A stretch of DNA of 64,000 nucleotides from Odobenus rosmarus divergens (Eukaryota > Chordata > Mammalia > Carnivora > Odobenidae): assembly GCF_000321225.1 (NCBI RefSeq), contig NW_004452122.1:91934-155933 (forward strand), written 5' to 3'. This document shows, in pieces, positions 51,006 to 63,219 of the stretch; the first letter of the stretch is position 1, and each line of letters starts with the position of its first letter. The notes under the pieces are model-generated. The model was not told the origin of the DNA. It did no database searches and saw only the letters and a list, made by a program, of their open reading frames with translations. The position numbers and the translations under genes are program-made.

Positions 51006-52832
51006 CCCTGGGACTCTGTTTGGCTGGGATGTCTATGTCAAACACAGAGCAGTAGGAAAGGCCATCAGAGCTCTTCAGAATCTTAGATATTAGTTTAGGG
51101 CTGACTCAAGTGAATATAAAGGCCCCCAAGTTTCTACTGTTTCTAAGAATCTTCACTTTGGAAGATCTACTCCTCAGATACTCTTCTGGAGAAACAGGAA
51201 TTGGGGCTTTGGACCTCCTTCTCTTGGCTTACCACCTTGCCCCATGCATGGTTCAAAGGATAAACAAATCTTGTCTCATCCACCAAGGAAGCACCAAATA
51301 TCACCTGGCTTCACTAGATGACCAGAGGCGAGGTGAGGCCCCGCCACTGCAAAGGCCTGAGAACAGTACCTTTAATTCTTGCATTTCTTTCTGCCTATAG
51401 GGTTGCTAGAAAGGGTACAAAACCCTGCTAACACTATGTTGGGAGACCTGTCTAGTATCCAAATAGTAGAGAATCACATCTAATCTAACTGAAGTCAACC
51501 AAGTCACAAGTTCCTTAAAAGTCCCTCCCAAAGTAAAATCAATAAATGCATAATAACTAAAGATGTATTCAGCATATCCATGAGGCTTTTCATGGCAAGT
51601 GCACTTTATAGCATTGTCATTGGTCAGGTGTTACAACAGGTTACAAGTCATTATGACCACAGAGGATGCAACAGGTACAAAAACTGTGCAATCTTCCATT
51701 CTACAAATAGTAGGTTCTCACAACAATCTATACTAAGGCAGCCTCATTTGGTAATAAGATCAGGTTTGGCACCCTTTCCTTGACCACAGTTGCCTTAGCT
51801 TACTAGTTATATAAGTATCCCTCTGAACAAGTGCTCACCCCAGAGGCTCACCCTGGACATTGAGGTATAGCAGACCCCTTTCCTGAGTCCTTAATCTGAA
51901 TGTCCATGACTGTATTCAGCAGAATATAGTCCCATGGGATGTTAATAGGTAATGTGTTACATAAGCAGGCACACACACAAACTGGTTCCCTGTTTAGAAA
52001 GATTGATAAATGTGTGTCTTCAATGCAGAACTTGAAAGCTTTTATTCTGTCGATAAATCTGTGAATCTTCTGGAGGAGACTATGGTGTGCTAAATTCCCT
52101 GAACTTCTTTATTTTTTTGAAAAGCATCACATCCCAGGCATACTGTTCAACAGTCTATCCTTTTAGAATCTTCATGAAGCCCTTGACCTATGACCTCTGT
52201 TCTAGAAACCACATTGCACAATATGACCCCTCTCTCATTTAGTCTCCATCACAATAAGAGCATACCTAATGATTATAAAAGTGTTGGATACTTGATGCTA
52301 AACACCCAGTGCTTTTAAACCCATTCAGATATTTGTTGGAAATGAACCAAGGAAGTACCTACAGTGTAGTGACCAATATATAGTTACATGGCAGCAGGGC
52401 TTGAAGAACTCCTGCATGGAATCAGTAGCACTGAAACTCTTCAATTTTAAACAATAACAACCTTGCCGCTTCCAGCCCAGCCCCAGACTAGTGCTGCCCA
52501 GAGTAAGTTAGGGGCCATTCAATAAACATGTGTGGAGCTTTGAAGATCTCGGAACATGAAGGAGGTCCCAGCGTCCCTTATCCTTCCACCTTTTATTAGG
52601 GCCCCTTATCAGGTTGGGGTTCAGCTAATGCAGTTGCTTGGCTCTGCACACAATCTGCCCTCTCACCTTCATTCCTGATCTACCTCCCCCTAATGATCAA
52701 GGCCAGCATAACACAGAGCTGCTGAAGAATAAAACCCATCCTTCAATTCCCTCCAACTCCAAACATTTTCCGACTCATCTCAGGCTGGGAGAGATCGTGA
52801 CTTCTGGAACTGAATTTAAAATTTAAGACAGA

Positions 52833-53048
52833 GGGCGCCTGGGTGGCTCAGTCCATTAAGCGCCTGCCTTCAATTCGGGTCATGGTCCCAGAGTCCTGGG
52901 ATTGAGCCCCACGTAGTCCTGGGATCGAGCCCCATGTCGGGCTCCCTGCTCAGCAGGGAGCCTGCTTCTCCCTCTCCCTCCACTGCTCCCCCTACTGTGC
53001 TCTCTCCCTCTCTCTATCTCAAATAAATAAATAAAATCCTAAAAAAAG
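52833..53048 (+). mobile_element. SINEC (CAN SINE) with internal 23 bp duplication
   Basis: Plus-strand carnivore SINE flanked by AATTTAAGACAGA at 52820-52832 and 53049-53061. Its body holds a 23 bp unit beginning AGTCCTGGGATTGAGCCCC twice in tandem (52892-52914 and 52915-52937, two differences), which makes it longer than its relatives here. Confidence 0.92.
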
Positions 53049-55051
53049 AATTTAAGACAGAAGAGTGCCTTTATGCATAGGCAGAGGGTTAAACAAAGTT
53101 CTGAAACTTCTGGGACCCTGGCAAACCTCCTCTATCCTAGTAACTTAATGTGAGCGCATGAGTTCAAATAACTTTTGGTACCTGAGTTTTCCCCACTTGT
53201 GCAATCAGAGAGGTACTGTTTTAATTTTTTTATAAGAATGTATCCATGAATTATTTGTGAACTCAAAAATGAACAAAATAAGAGGGGCGACATTAAGCTA
53301 AATTATGCTATAAAATGATGGTCTAACTCTTAATGAATATGAAATCAAAGAAAAGTACTTATTATCAAGCTGAGGTAATAATAGCATTCAAAGACTACAA
53401 CAGGATGCCGCTAAGTAAAAGCTGTCTGAAGAAAAGGCACAGAATTTTCACCTTTTTTTTTTTTTCAAGGGGATTTGTCCTTATAGACTGAAATATGAGG
53501 GGATAAAAAAGAATACTGATGAGGGAAATGCAGTTTTCCTACAGCGCTAAGGTTTTTACACAAACAGTGTCTCTTTTTACAGGGTTACAGTCCCACCTAC
53601 TTTACTTTCTAGCCCTTTGTTTCCCACATATAACCTGGACACAAATAAAGACTAGAGCTCTTTTAATTTCTAACACATGAAGGTCTTGCATCTAAACAGA
53701 AGTTACAATGTGAACAGATTTAAGGGCCATGTTCATACATGGCAATGTATTCCATTAAATGAAACATAAAGTAGTGAGGCAGGCCTGGAGGGTGAGGGTG
53801 GGAAGGACATCTATGTAATTTATTAAAATAAAGGAAACCTCAAGCCTCATCTTGTGATTTAAAGAGGAAGTCAATCATGACCAGTTTGCATTTAACTTAT
53901 TATCTTGGCCATAGCATGGCTATATTTTAAATATACTATTGTTGATGGATGAAGAAACGGAGTAGCCATTTTCAAAGGAACTGTTAATCTCCAAAAAAAT
54001 GATGTGCTGTTGTTATTGTTTCCATCAAAATCATGTTGTAACACAAATTATAACACCTTAAAAAAAAAAAAAAAACAGCCGAAACAACAGAAGGAAGTAT
54101 GAGTTCACAGATCTGGAGAAGTGAACTGAGGTTTCTTCACCACCTATGGTTCTCTGGTACTATAACACTTAATAGAATCACTTATTATTCCATGTCCTCA
54201 TTTCTTTTACACTAACTGAAAGCCAGCAGCTCTAATGGCTAAGGAAAATAGATAAATTTAAAATAAAAAGTATATTACCTGCTCTTGCATAATATGAATT
54301 TAAATGAAAACAGCTTGAACTAGGATTATTTCTTCCAGAATGAGTCACCCCTCCCCTTCCAATACCCCACCCTAAGACAGAAGAACACATATACATCACA
54401 ACCACACATGTATTTTTTTTTTCTTAAAAAAGGTAACTTGGGCTCTGTCGAGGCTAATAAACAGAAATAGATTTTACTCCTGACCAACAGCTCAAACCGT
54501 CCATTAGTGTAAATTTTAAGATGCGAAGATGTTTTTGGAATTAGTGTACAGGCAGACACACTCTGTTTACTCGAAAACCTAAACCTTAACAATAGCTTCT
54601 ACACAGATAAGTCTCTGTATCAGAAGCCCTGGAAATCTCCAGTGACAATTTATCTTCCATGGTCTTTTGTCTTTAAATGTAAATGGTAGATAACCGAGCT
54701 TAAATGGAAAAAAAAAAAAATCAAGAAATGAGCATCCTGAATTCTTTTGGATTCTAAAACCAAGGATAATATTGAAGGGAATGCAAATGAGTTTTAAATG
54801 TCCTTAAAATCTAGAAGTAAATGTAGCAACAGCTTATTCTTTGGCACTGAGTCAAGAAAGCCAAGGAAGCCGAGCTAGCAATGTAGCAGGAAAATAATCA
54901 GAGAAAGAATACATTCTTCTGCCATGCCACAGACTGGGCATAGACACAAATATGGCCTCAAAACAAAATTAAGGCTACAGGTGCACAACATTAAGAGGGG
55001 CACACTGGGGTCAGAGAGAATGTGGTTGCCTTCATTAATGTCCTATGCACT

Positions 55052-55103
55052 CATACATACAAATATATACATATATACATATATACACCTATATACATAT
55101 ATG
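55052..55103. repeat. AT/AC microsatellite next to exon 3
   Basis: ATATACATATATACATATAT with an ACACCT interruption. It starts about 34 bases past the DUSP22 exon 3 donor. Confidence 0.9.
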
Positions 55104-55137
55104 CAAATAAAGACCCATGCACATAGCTTTCCCTTAC

Positions 55138-55220
55138 CTCCAGCAGAGGCCTGGCACTATCATGGACAGACAGAATGTGTGTCACCTTGTTCTTGCTCAA
55201 TTGCTCTGCATCTCTGGCAT
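55138..55220 (-). CDS. DUSP22: DUSP22 exon 3 (residues 19-46)
   Basis: This internal coding exon of the dual-specificity phosphatase DUSP22 (JSP1/JKAP) is 83 bp. Read on the minus strand it begins with the last two bases of the Asp19 codon and continues as ARDAEQLSKNKVTHILSV and then the HDSARPLLE segment, which I recognise as the N-terminal part of the phosphatase fold. The acceptor is a pyrimidine-rich tract ending TATGACAG. The donor is GAG|GTAAGG, leaving phase 0. The length equals the human exon as I recall it. Residue 44 is Leu where I recall Met in human. An AT/AC microsatellite starts about 34 bp past the donor. The previous exon (34 bp in human) was not found in the window. DUSP22 is a small cytoplasmic phosphatase that modulates JNK signalling and dampens T-cell receptor signalling through Lck. 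Confidence 0.96.
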
Positions 55221-56303
55221 CTGTCATAGAAGAAAGAAGATGACCATTTTATTCTTCTCTGCAAGTGAATTATTTGTAAAGTTTAGCCAGGAAAAAATAC
55301 AAAATGGCTTGCATATTTCTTTCTTGAAACTTCATAATTCACCATACCCAGAATAAATCTAGACCTAAGGAATTTAGGACTATTGCTTTAATGTATTTTG
55401 CAGATAACTAAATTTATTTCTGATTGCCAGATTTTTTTGATACAAAGTGGTCACCTAAAACTTGAAATGTATTTAGATTAATAAACACTGTAATCATGAT
55501 TGTTGCTGTTTAAAGAAAGTGAACCTATGAGGTCATTTTGTAGTTGCCAGTTGTTATTAATGATTAATAATCTAAGTTAAAATCACATACAAAAGACCCA
55601 CTTACTATGTACCCTGGTGTCAAAGGCAGGGATGGGTTTAAACACAGATTAGACTGGTTTATAAGATCTACAATTCACTTCAGGGCAAAAGTAAAAATGG
55701 AACATTTTCTGGAAATCCCAAACAGAATAAGTTATCAGTGAGCTAATTATCTGCATATGAAACTAAGGAGACACAAAAACTTACATTCCCTTCTAATGCT
55801 CCTACCTAATGCTGCATAAGAAAGACTGAATAAATATCAAGTTGAAACCCTTCTGCTAATATATAAAACAGGGGTCCAGCAAGAAAAGGCTCCCCACATG
55901 CCCATGTCCTGAGCTGGGACAAGCTTTTTTAAATGATACAGGGTAAAATGGACTGAGTCAAATATTTACTTAACATGTTTCTAGAGAATATTAATGACAT
56001 GGGAAAATGCTTAGGATATAATGTTAAGCAGGGTGTAAAAGCAGGTATCAAACTATAAATACAATGTGAACTCAATTTATAAAAACATAATAAAGACAAA
56101 CACACATACAGAGGGAAAACTACTATAGGGAATTAGCTCCAACAGTGACAATCTCGAAAAGATGGAATTACAAGTGTTTCAAAATTTTTTAAATAGTTTT
56201 TTTGTATAGTCAACACAAGAGGCTCTGAAAGTTTAACATGCCTATGAACTAAGTTGGGGCTTCAACTTAGTTCAAGGTCTATGGCAAGGCTGAGGAATCT
56301 GCA

Positions 56304-56422
56304 GGGTTTTTTTTAAGATTTGTTTGTTTGTTTGTTTGTTTATTGGGGGGGCAAAGGAAGAGAAGCAGACTCTCTGCTTAGCACAGAGCCTAATGATACT
56401 GGGCTAGATCTCATGACCCTAA
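56304..56422 (-). mobile_element. Truncated SINEC remnant
   Basis: Minus-strand SINE tail (AAGATTTGTTTGTTTG...) and CT-rich part with a shortened, eroded body. It is flanked by GAGGAATCTGCA at 56292-56303 and 56423-56434. The expected right end (GCCACCCAGGCGCCC) is missing, so this copy is 5'-truncated. Confidence 0.75.
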
Positions 56423-56995
56423 GAGGAATCTGCAATTTTAAGAAGCCTTGATGATCATGCAGAGACTGAGAAATTTTCCTAAACGGTCTGCAATAAACAT
56501 GGTACCACTTTAAAGTCAGAAAAAAAGTCTTTAAGTAACATTAAAATGTTGGTTTTAAGACCTTCTTCGTTGCTCCAACCATCTCAAGCTTCAAATTCAG
56601 ATGTGCATAGCAGCCATCTACGTCACACATACAGGACTCAATTCCAAACACCCCCCTCTGCCCCACAACTATCACAAGTTTTGGCATCAGTAAGTTTGAA
56701 TTGAATAGGAACTAGAATCATTTAGGATCCCACTGGCAGCCAGCTTCCACATTCTCACCAAAAGGCAATTTTCCCAATCACCACCAGGATGTATGTTTTA
56801 GCCCAAGTGGAGAAGCAAGATCAAGCTGGAGCTTTCAGCGCGCACAGAAGAGCATGGACGAGGCGGGGCAGCAAATGGTGGAAGGAGGAGGAGCAGCTGG
56901 TGGAGTGCTCCAAAGCAGCCTCCTGACACTCTAGGGCAGAATCTTCTGGATTCTGGTCCTGCCCAAGATTTGAATTTTAAAGATTTGTTTAAATA

Positions 56996-57187
56996 GGGAC
57001 GCCTTGGTGGCTCAGCCGGTTAAGCGTCTGCCTTCGGCTTAGGTCATGATCCCAGAGTCCTGGGATTGAGCCCCAGGTCAGGCTCCCTGCTGGGCAGGGA
57101 GCCTGCTTCTCCCTCTGTCTGCCCCTCCCCCTGCTTGTGTGTGCACTCTCTCTCTAACAAATAAATAAATAAGATCTTTAAAAAAAA
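56996..57187 (+). mobile_element. SINEC (CAN SINE)
   Basis: Plus-strand carnivore SINE with a perfect 17 bp flanking duplication AAAGATTTGTTTAAATA at 56979-56995 and 57188-57204. Confidence 0.94.
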
Positions 57188-57214
57188 AAAGATTTGTTTA
57201 AATATACTTTTTCT

Positions 57215-57375
57215 CTTTTACAAACAGCTTTCTTGAGATAATTTGCATACCATAAATTCACCCTTTTAAAGTGTATGATTCAACGGTTTTTAGTGTATTC
57301 AGAGTTGTTTAGTCAACACTGCACTCTAACTTTGAAACATTTTCATCACCTCATAAATACACTTTTATAACACAG
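57215..57375 (-). mobile_element. Old L1M 3' region
   Basis: Reverse-orientation L1M sequence: GCATACCATAAATTCACCC, GATTCAACGGTTTTTAGTGT and CATTTTCATCACC appear in order. Confidence 0.65.
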
Positions 57376-57854
57376 ATGAAAAATAAACAAAAAAAAGTGG
57401 TTTGGTAATAAAAGTATACATTTTTGAATACAGAAGACCACTTAACATCACAAATGAGACAACGGACTATAGGGCTCCAAAGAAAACAGAAGCAACTCTC
57501 GGACAATGTTCCTTTTGCTCCGTGCTCCTTTCTATTTTATCATAGTGCTGCCTGTACTGAACGCCACTCTGGGATTACCCTGTCCCATAAGCACAGGCTC
57601 TAACTATTTGAGAGTACATAAAGTGCTTAATCGACATTTTTGGATGATAACATTGGACCTCTTATTCTTTAGGACTACCGGTTACTGATGGTTCTGGATG
57701 ACTGCCTACAACCACGGGCACTGTGGTCATAAGCTGTGAATGCAGTTGTAAGACATGGGATTATCAGCTCATTCACATGCATGTGAACAAGGTGGAAGTT
57801 TCATACCAGCTCTCCTTGGGCACAAAATCAAAGGGGCAAAACTTAGCCCTTTGC

Positions 57855-58000
57855 TGCTCAAACCAGGGTCTGCCAAGCAGCAGCATGGCATTACTTGGGA
57901 GCCTAGTGGAAATGCAGACTCCCAGGCCCACTACATATCTACATGATCAGAACCCACATCTGAAAAAGAACCCCAGAAGATTGTGTGCACTGTACACATG
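57855..58000 (+). mobile_element. MER5A-like hAT relic
   Basis: GCAGCATGGCATTACTTGGG and GGAAATGCAGACTCCCAGGC resemble the non-autonomous hAT family MER5A. Diverged, boundaries approximate. Confidence 0.5.
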
Positions 58001-58893
58001 GAGCTCTGCAGGGCCTTCAGGGAATGAGCTATGACTGGGTACCAATGGTGCGCCTTCCCCACCATGGCAGTTTGATGCCATTTCTAAGCCAGAAAACAAC
58101 TCACAGCCACTTGCAATCACAAATGCAACACTATCAATGCAACGCTATTAATAAACCAACAGGAAGATTACAAATTAGAATTCACATGGAAAAAAATCTA
58201 GAAGAATATACACTGGCCATGGTTATCTTGGGATGTACAGTTTGGGGAAGTTTTCACTCTATTTAACATATTTTTATCACATTTGGATTTTTAAAATTTT
58301 TATTTTAACTGAAGAGCCTACATTACTTTTATAACCAGGAAAAGAAAAATTAAAAAAAAAAAACACTTCATAAAATTCAACTAAATTACATTAATAAGTA
58401 AAACAGTCAACCTTTCATTGGTAAAACAGCTAACTATGTTCTTTTTCCCTTTCTGCCAACATCTCCCCTGGCCCCTGGACTCCTGCCCAGTCTTGCTGCC
58501 TGCCTCTGCCTACTCTCCTAAGGCCTCAGGTGGCCTTCAGAAGAAGCAAATGTCATTTTTACACAAGTGGGAGCAATGAAATGGAAACACCTACCTGATC
58601 TTTCTTCTTTGCTGTTGCATGTTCCCTCAGTGGAAGACCCCATCCACCACTGGTAAGACCTTGCTAAGGGAGCAAGTGGATTCCTGGAAGATACTGTCTT
58701 CAAAAGGCAAAGTGGCAGCCACATGCTTCCTTAGGAAGAGGAATTAGTGCTCTAGATCTTATATTGATACAGAAGATGTACAGGGGTAACCAGTGCTAAG
58801 ATGTGGGAAATGCTAGAGTGGCCATGGGAAATAAACTAGTCCAGCAAAGTCAAGCATAATTGCCTACAAATAAAATTAACAAAAGTATATTGG

Positions 58894-59081
58894 GGGCGGG
58901 GCGCCTGGGTGGCTCAGTCGTTAAGCGTCTGCCTTCGGCTCGGGTCATGATCCCAGGGTCCTGGGATCGAGCTCCGCGTCGGGCTCCCTGCTCCGCAGGA
59001 AGCCCGCTTCTCCCTCTCCCACTCCCCCTGCTTGTGTTCCCTCTCTCGCTGTGTCTCTCTCTGTCAAATAAATAAATAAAT
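58894..59081 (+). mobile_element. SINEC copy A of a tandem pair
   Basis: Plus-strand carnivore SINE starting GGGCGGGGCGCCTGGGTG and ending in four AAAT units. It is flanked by AAAAGTATATTGG at 58881-58893 and 59082-59094; the second copy of that word is shared with the next SINE. Confidence 0.93.
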
Positions 59082-59094
59082 AAAAGTATATTGG

Positions 59095-59289
59095 GGGCGC
59101 CTGGGTGGCTCAGTTGGTTAAGCGACTGCCTTCGGCTCAGGTCATGATCCTGGAGTCCCGGGATCGAGTCCCACATCGGGCTCCCTGCTCAGCAGGGAGT
59201 CTGCTTCTCCCTCTGACCCTCTTCCCTCTCGTGCTCTCTATCTCTCATTCTCTCTCTCTCAAATAAATAAATAAAATCTTTAAAAAAAA
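59095..59289 (+). mobile_element. SINEC copy B of a tandem pair
   Basis: Plus-strand carnivore SINE of a different subtype from copy A (CAGTTGGTTAAGCGACTGCC and a CTCTCATTCTC part). It is flanked by AAAAGTATATTGG at 59082-59094 and 59290-59302. Confidence 0.93.
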
Positions 59290-59785
59290 AAAAGTATATT
59301 GGAAGAAGCACTAGAAAATAATGCCATCAATATAAGCACTCTAGAAAAACATATTTGGAAGGAAAGAACTTCTTTGGTAATGCCTTTCCAGTATCAGAGC
59401 ACCTGTTACACTGATTTGTGGACTCAAAAGCATGGCCATGCAAGATGAGAGAGAGAGGAAAGAGAAGAAGGAAGGTCTCTAATTCAAAAGGACCTAATTC
59501 TCTCTGTTCTGACCTTGAACCCCAAGCCATGTTCTGAGTCACTTCCCAAACAACTTTTGCCTCCCAAGCTGAGAATCTGCTCAGTGGTGGGTAAGTGATT
59601 CTGATCTGTTTTGCTGTTATACTTAATCCCACTGTGAAATTGATTTAATGAATCCTAGAGTTATAAATTATTGTACATAACAATAACTTCTAGAGTTATA
59701 AATTAGCTGTTAGTGTGTTCAACCTTTAAGTGAGTACATTTCCAACCTGAGATGGGGGCCAAAATAGGCAGTCCCTACCTGTTCC

Positions 59786-59986
59786 CTTTTTTTTTTTTTT
59801 AGATTTTATTTATTTATTTGACAGAGAGAGACACAGCGAGAGAGGGAACACAAGCAGGGGGAGTAGGAGAGGGAGAAGCAGGCTTCCCGCGGAGCAAGGA
59901 GCCCAATGCGGGGCTCGATCCCAGGACCCTGGGATCATGACCTGGGCTGAAGGCAGATGCTTAACGACTGAGCCACCCGGGTACCC
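59786..59986 (-). mobile_element. SINEC (CAN SINE)
   Basis: Minus-strand carnivore SINE with a T-run on the left and GAGCCACCCGGGTACC on the right. Flanked by CTACCTGTTCC at 59775-59785 and 59987-59997. Confidence 0.92.
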
Positions 59987-59999
59987 CTACCTGTTCCTT

Positions 60000-60185
60000 T
60001 TACCAAACATGGGCTCTGACATTTATTGGTGTCAACCTTGGACAAGTTTTTCTGTGCCTCACTTTTCTCACCTTTAATGTGGGAAAATGATAAAAGTACC
60101 ACCTCAAAGGCTGCTGGAAATACTAAATGAAATAAAATGCTTACAAGAGTGCTCAACTCACATGTAGCAAATGTTATCACTGCCA
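60000..60185 (+). repeat. MIR SINE
   Basis: CTTGGACAAGTTTTTCTGTG, CCTCACTTTTCTCACC and GGGAAAATGATAAAAGTACC fit the forward MIR consensus. Confidence 0.65.
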
Positions 60186-60906
60186 TCACCATTATTATAA
60201 TCATTGCGACAAGACTGATTAAGTCTCGAGGCTACAGTATGGGCTTCACTCTCCATCACCTCTGAATGTTTCCAAATATGTGCTTACATCAAAGACACCT
60301 GAATTCCAGCTCTGTTCCACCTCCTAATGCTCACCACTCACCATGCAGCTCTCACAACAGACCACGAAAGATCAGTGTTCAGTAGTTCACCAGGTCAGCC
60401 TTATCTAAACAACTGGGGAACCACCACTGGGAACCATGACCATTGTCATCAGCAGACAGAACAAAAGCTCTGAGACCTCAAACCTGTCTCCATGTACATC
60501 ACCAGTACACACACGGGGTGGGAGCCTGTTTCCCACATTTCTAGAATTTCGTGGACATCTTCAAACAATGAAGGCTTCTTCTGTGAGCTAACATCCATTT
60601 TGGGATCTGTCAAGTTATGAGGCAGCAGATAACCCCACTCCCTTGGTCCGGGGTGGAGCTACTCTTCAAGCTCCCACTCCCACCTTCCCTCCTGGCTTCT
60701 GGGCAGAGCCAGCTACAAGTTAAGGCACCTCAACTGAGAGGCTCTCATCAAAAGACCAGGCTCCAGAACCTGAGTTGGTTTGTGAGTTTTTCTCTAGGTG
60801 GAAGAATCACGAGGACCAGGTGTTGGAAAATGGTTTGTGATTCACTGCAAGTTAAAAAAAAAAAAAAAGGGAAGTTGCAGAGTGACATGTAAAGGATCCC
60901 CACTAG

Positions 60907-61001
60907 AAGGAAGGGAGGCAAGGAGGCATGGAGGGAGGGAGGGAAGAGAGGCGAAAGAAGAGAAGGGGAGGTGGGAAGGTGGGGGAGGGGAGGAAGGAGA
61001 C
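60907..61001. repeat. Purine-rich GGGA/GGAAG tract
   Basis: About 95 bases of almost pure G and A. Within it 60965-60990 has four runs of three or more G with loops of 1-5 bases, which meets the usual G-quadruplex pattern on the plus strand. Confidence 0.85.
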
Positions 61002-61384
61002 AGGATAAGAGACTATCCAATGACAGGATTGAGACCATGGCCACTAGAACCAAGGCCTGGGTAGCAGTGCCAATCCACGCTGTCCAAAAATGAAGATCTC
61101 TCAGAAAATAATAAATAAATAAATTTCCATTAATTTTTCTTTATACATTTTTGTACTGGTTGTTGTGTTGCAGTAGGCACATATTATTTGTAATTGGAAA
61201 AGGAAAGAAAACGACTAAATGAGACACCGTGCTAAAGTACATATGACAGCTGGATTCCCTTTCCAGGAGGAGTCACAATCCTTTCAGCTTGGTCTTCCAC
61301 ACTTGCTAGCTGACGACGATCAGCACCTCCTGCACAGCATGGCATAGGTGCTGTCTGAGCATCTAGCTCCCTTCCACAACAGCC

Positions 61385-61520
61385 TGAAGTAGGTGTGTGG
61401 TTCCTATTTCACAGATAGAGAGGGTGAAGAGGGCCTGAAAGCGGCTGAGCTGTCACGTGCCAGACACCGAATCGTGTGCATCGGCTACACTGTCTAGTTC
61501 ATCCTCACCACAACCCCTCT
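61385..61520 (-). repeat. MIR SINE, reversed
   Basis: CCTATTTCACAGATAGAGAG and the following words fit reversed MIR; the left half is clearer than the right. Confidence 0.45.
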
Positions 61521-62117
61521 CATGTCCAGGCTGTGGAATGTGTCTGAGGGTCACATATGGCACATGGACAGTGGCGGGGGGGGTGACCAGATTCCAAGGC
61601 AGACTGCCTCACAGCTTCTCTTCATGGTAAGACCTGCTCCCCTGTTCCATTCCTGCTCCTCCTGACTCTGAACCACTAAGAACCAAAATGTGCATCCACA
61701 TCAGACCCCCAGCACATTGCAACAAGTTTCTGGAATGAATGAGTTAATTCACAGGCAACTAGATGGACAGCAACGCTTCCTTCCAGCTTCTTGTCAATTC
61801 ACTGCACTATTATTCCTTTGCTTTAAATAAGCCTTACACCTAGTAAGTGGTTAATAAATGCTGAATTGATGAGTGAATAAAACACAACCACATACTAATG
61901 TCAGAATAACTGAAGACAATAAAAAAAACATTAAGCATCTGAACAAGGAAAAGTAACGGATAGTGTATAACTCTCTAACAGGCAAAACCCACAGCAAGAA
62001 TCCAGAAACTGTGAAGGATTCCCATGTCACTGAATACTTTGAAAATAAGTACAGATTTTAGTACAAAGAGTTTTAAAAAATGTGCCTTAAAATTGTGCAC
62101 ATGTGAGGGGGGCGGAG

Positions 62118-62127
62118 CAAGATGGTG
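62118..62127 (+). promoter_or_regulatory. YY1-like site at the L1 5' end
   Basis: CAAGATGGTG contains the ATGG core (CCAT on the other strand) about 12 bases from the L1 start. In human L1 a YY1 site at this place sets the transcription start. Its role in carnivore L1 is inferred from position and sequence. Confidence 0.5.
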
Positions 62128-63219
62128 GAGGAGTAGGAGACCTGGATTTCGTCTGGTCTCAGGAATTCAGCTGGATAGTGATCAAAACATTCTGAAGACC
62201 CACAAACTCAACGGGAGATAGAATAAAAGAATAGCAACAACTCTCTGAACAGAAAAGCGACCACTTTCTGGAAGGTAGGACATGCAGAGAAGTAAATCCG
62301 AGGCGATATTTGGGAGGATAGACGGTGGGGGAGGGGGCCTCCGTTGGCCGCTTCTGGCAAGTGATAGAGCCGCGGAGCACAAAATCGGAACTTTTAAAAG
62401 TCAGCTCCGCTGAGGGGCATCGCTCCAGTGGCTAAGCGGGGGGTGGAACCCTCGCGGGACAGTGTGGTTTCAGGACCCTCGGGGTCACAGAAAGACCGGG
62501 GGTGCCTGAGTGCGGCAGAGCTCCCACATATCAAAGCAGGGAAGCCGGATGAAGAGACGGAGCCGAGGCGCAGGCTCTCAGCTCAGGGTTGCCATAAACT
62601 GTGATCCGTGGCACAATCGGGCCACTGCTCCTCCAGCAGAGACCCAACAAGCGGCAGAGCCGGGGAGACTCCCCTTCCTCCCCCGGGAGGAGCGGCGCGG
62701 GAGCGCACCGCAGGGATCTGCTGGGTTTGGAGACTCCACATGGGGTTGGGTGCCAGAGATAGAAACGCTCAGTCACAGGCCGGGTGAGCACGGAGTGCGG
62801 CCGGAGACGAGGAGATGGGAGTGATTGACTGCTTTTCTCTGGGGGCGCACTGAGGAGCGGGGCCCCGAGTTCTCGGCTCCTCCAGGGCAGAGATTGGAAG
62901 GCCGCCATTTTCAATCTCATCCTCCAAAGCTGTACAGAAAGCTTGCAGGGAACAAAAGCTCCCGAGGGCAAACCCGAGCAGATTACTTAGCCTGGACCTG
63001 GCAAGGGCGGGGCAATTCCACCTCTCGCAAAGACATTTGGGAACCACAGCAACAGGCCCCTCCCCCAGAAGATCAGCAAGAACAGCCAGGCAAGACCAAG
63101 TTTATCGATCAATGAGAACGGGAGAACTCCAGCACTAGAATACTGCACATAGAATTCATGGCTTTTTTACCATGTTCATTAGGCTTTCAAAGTTAATTTT
63201 ATTTTAACTGTTTTTTTTT

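Larger units (their letters stand above)
34393..55137 (-). other. DUSP22: DUSP22 intron 3 (20.7 kb)
   Basis: This intron lies between GAG|GTAAGG and CTACAG|GGG. It holds SINEs at 35113, 40607 and 52833, L1 3' ends at 38247 and 47487, old L1M pieces at 39967 and 47270, L2-like sequence near 41.7 and 45.2 kb, a MIR at 50.9 kb, an E-box cluster at 35.94 kb and scattered A-runs. The rest (for example 36-38, 42-45, 48-50 and 53.1-55 kb) has no gene, RNA gene or repeat family that I recognise. Confidence 0.9.

Noticed and set aside
58850..59176. 108-codon minus-strand open frame
   Set aside because: It is translated from the two tandem SINEs.
55221..62100. GATGTACAG words (near 58233 and 58750) as possible exon 2 of DUSP22
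   Set aside because: Only part of the LYI codons match. The neighbouring codons and the AG/GT borders do not fit.
62510..63115. Several 90-146 codon open frames on both strands
   Set aside because: They lie in the GC-rich L1 5' UTR, which has few stops by composition.
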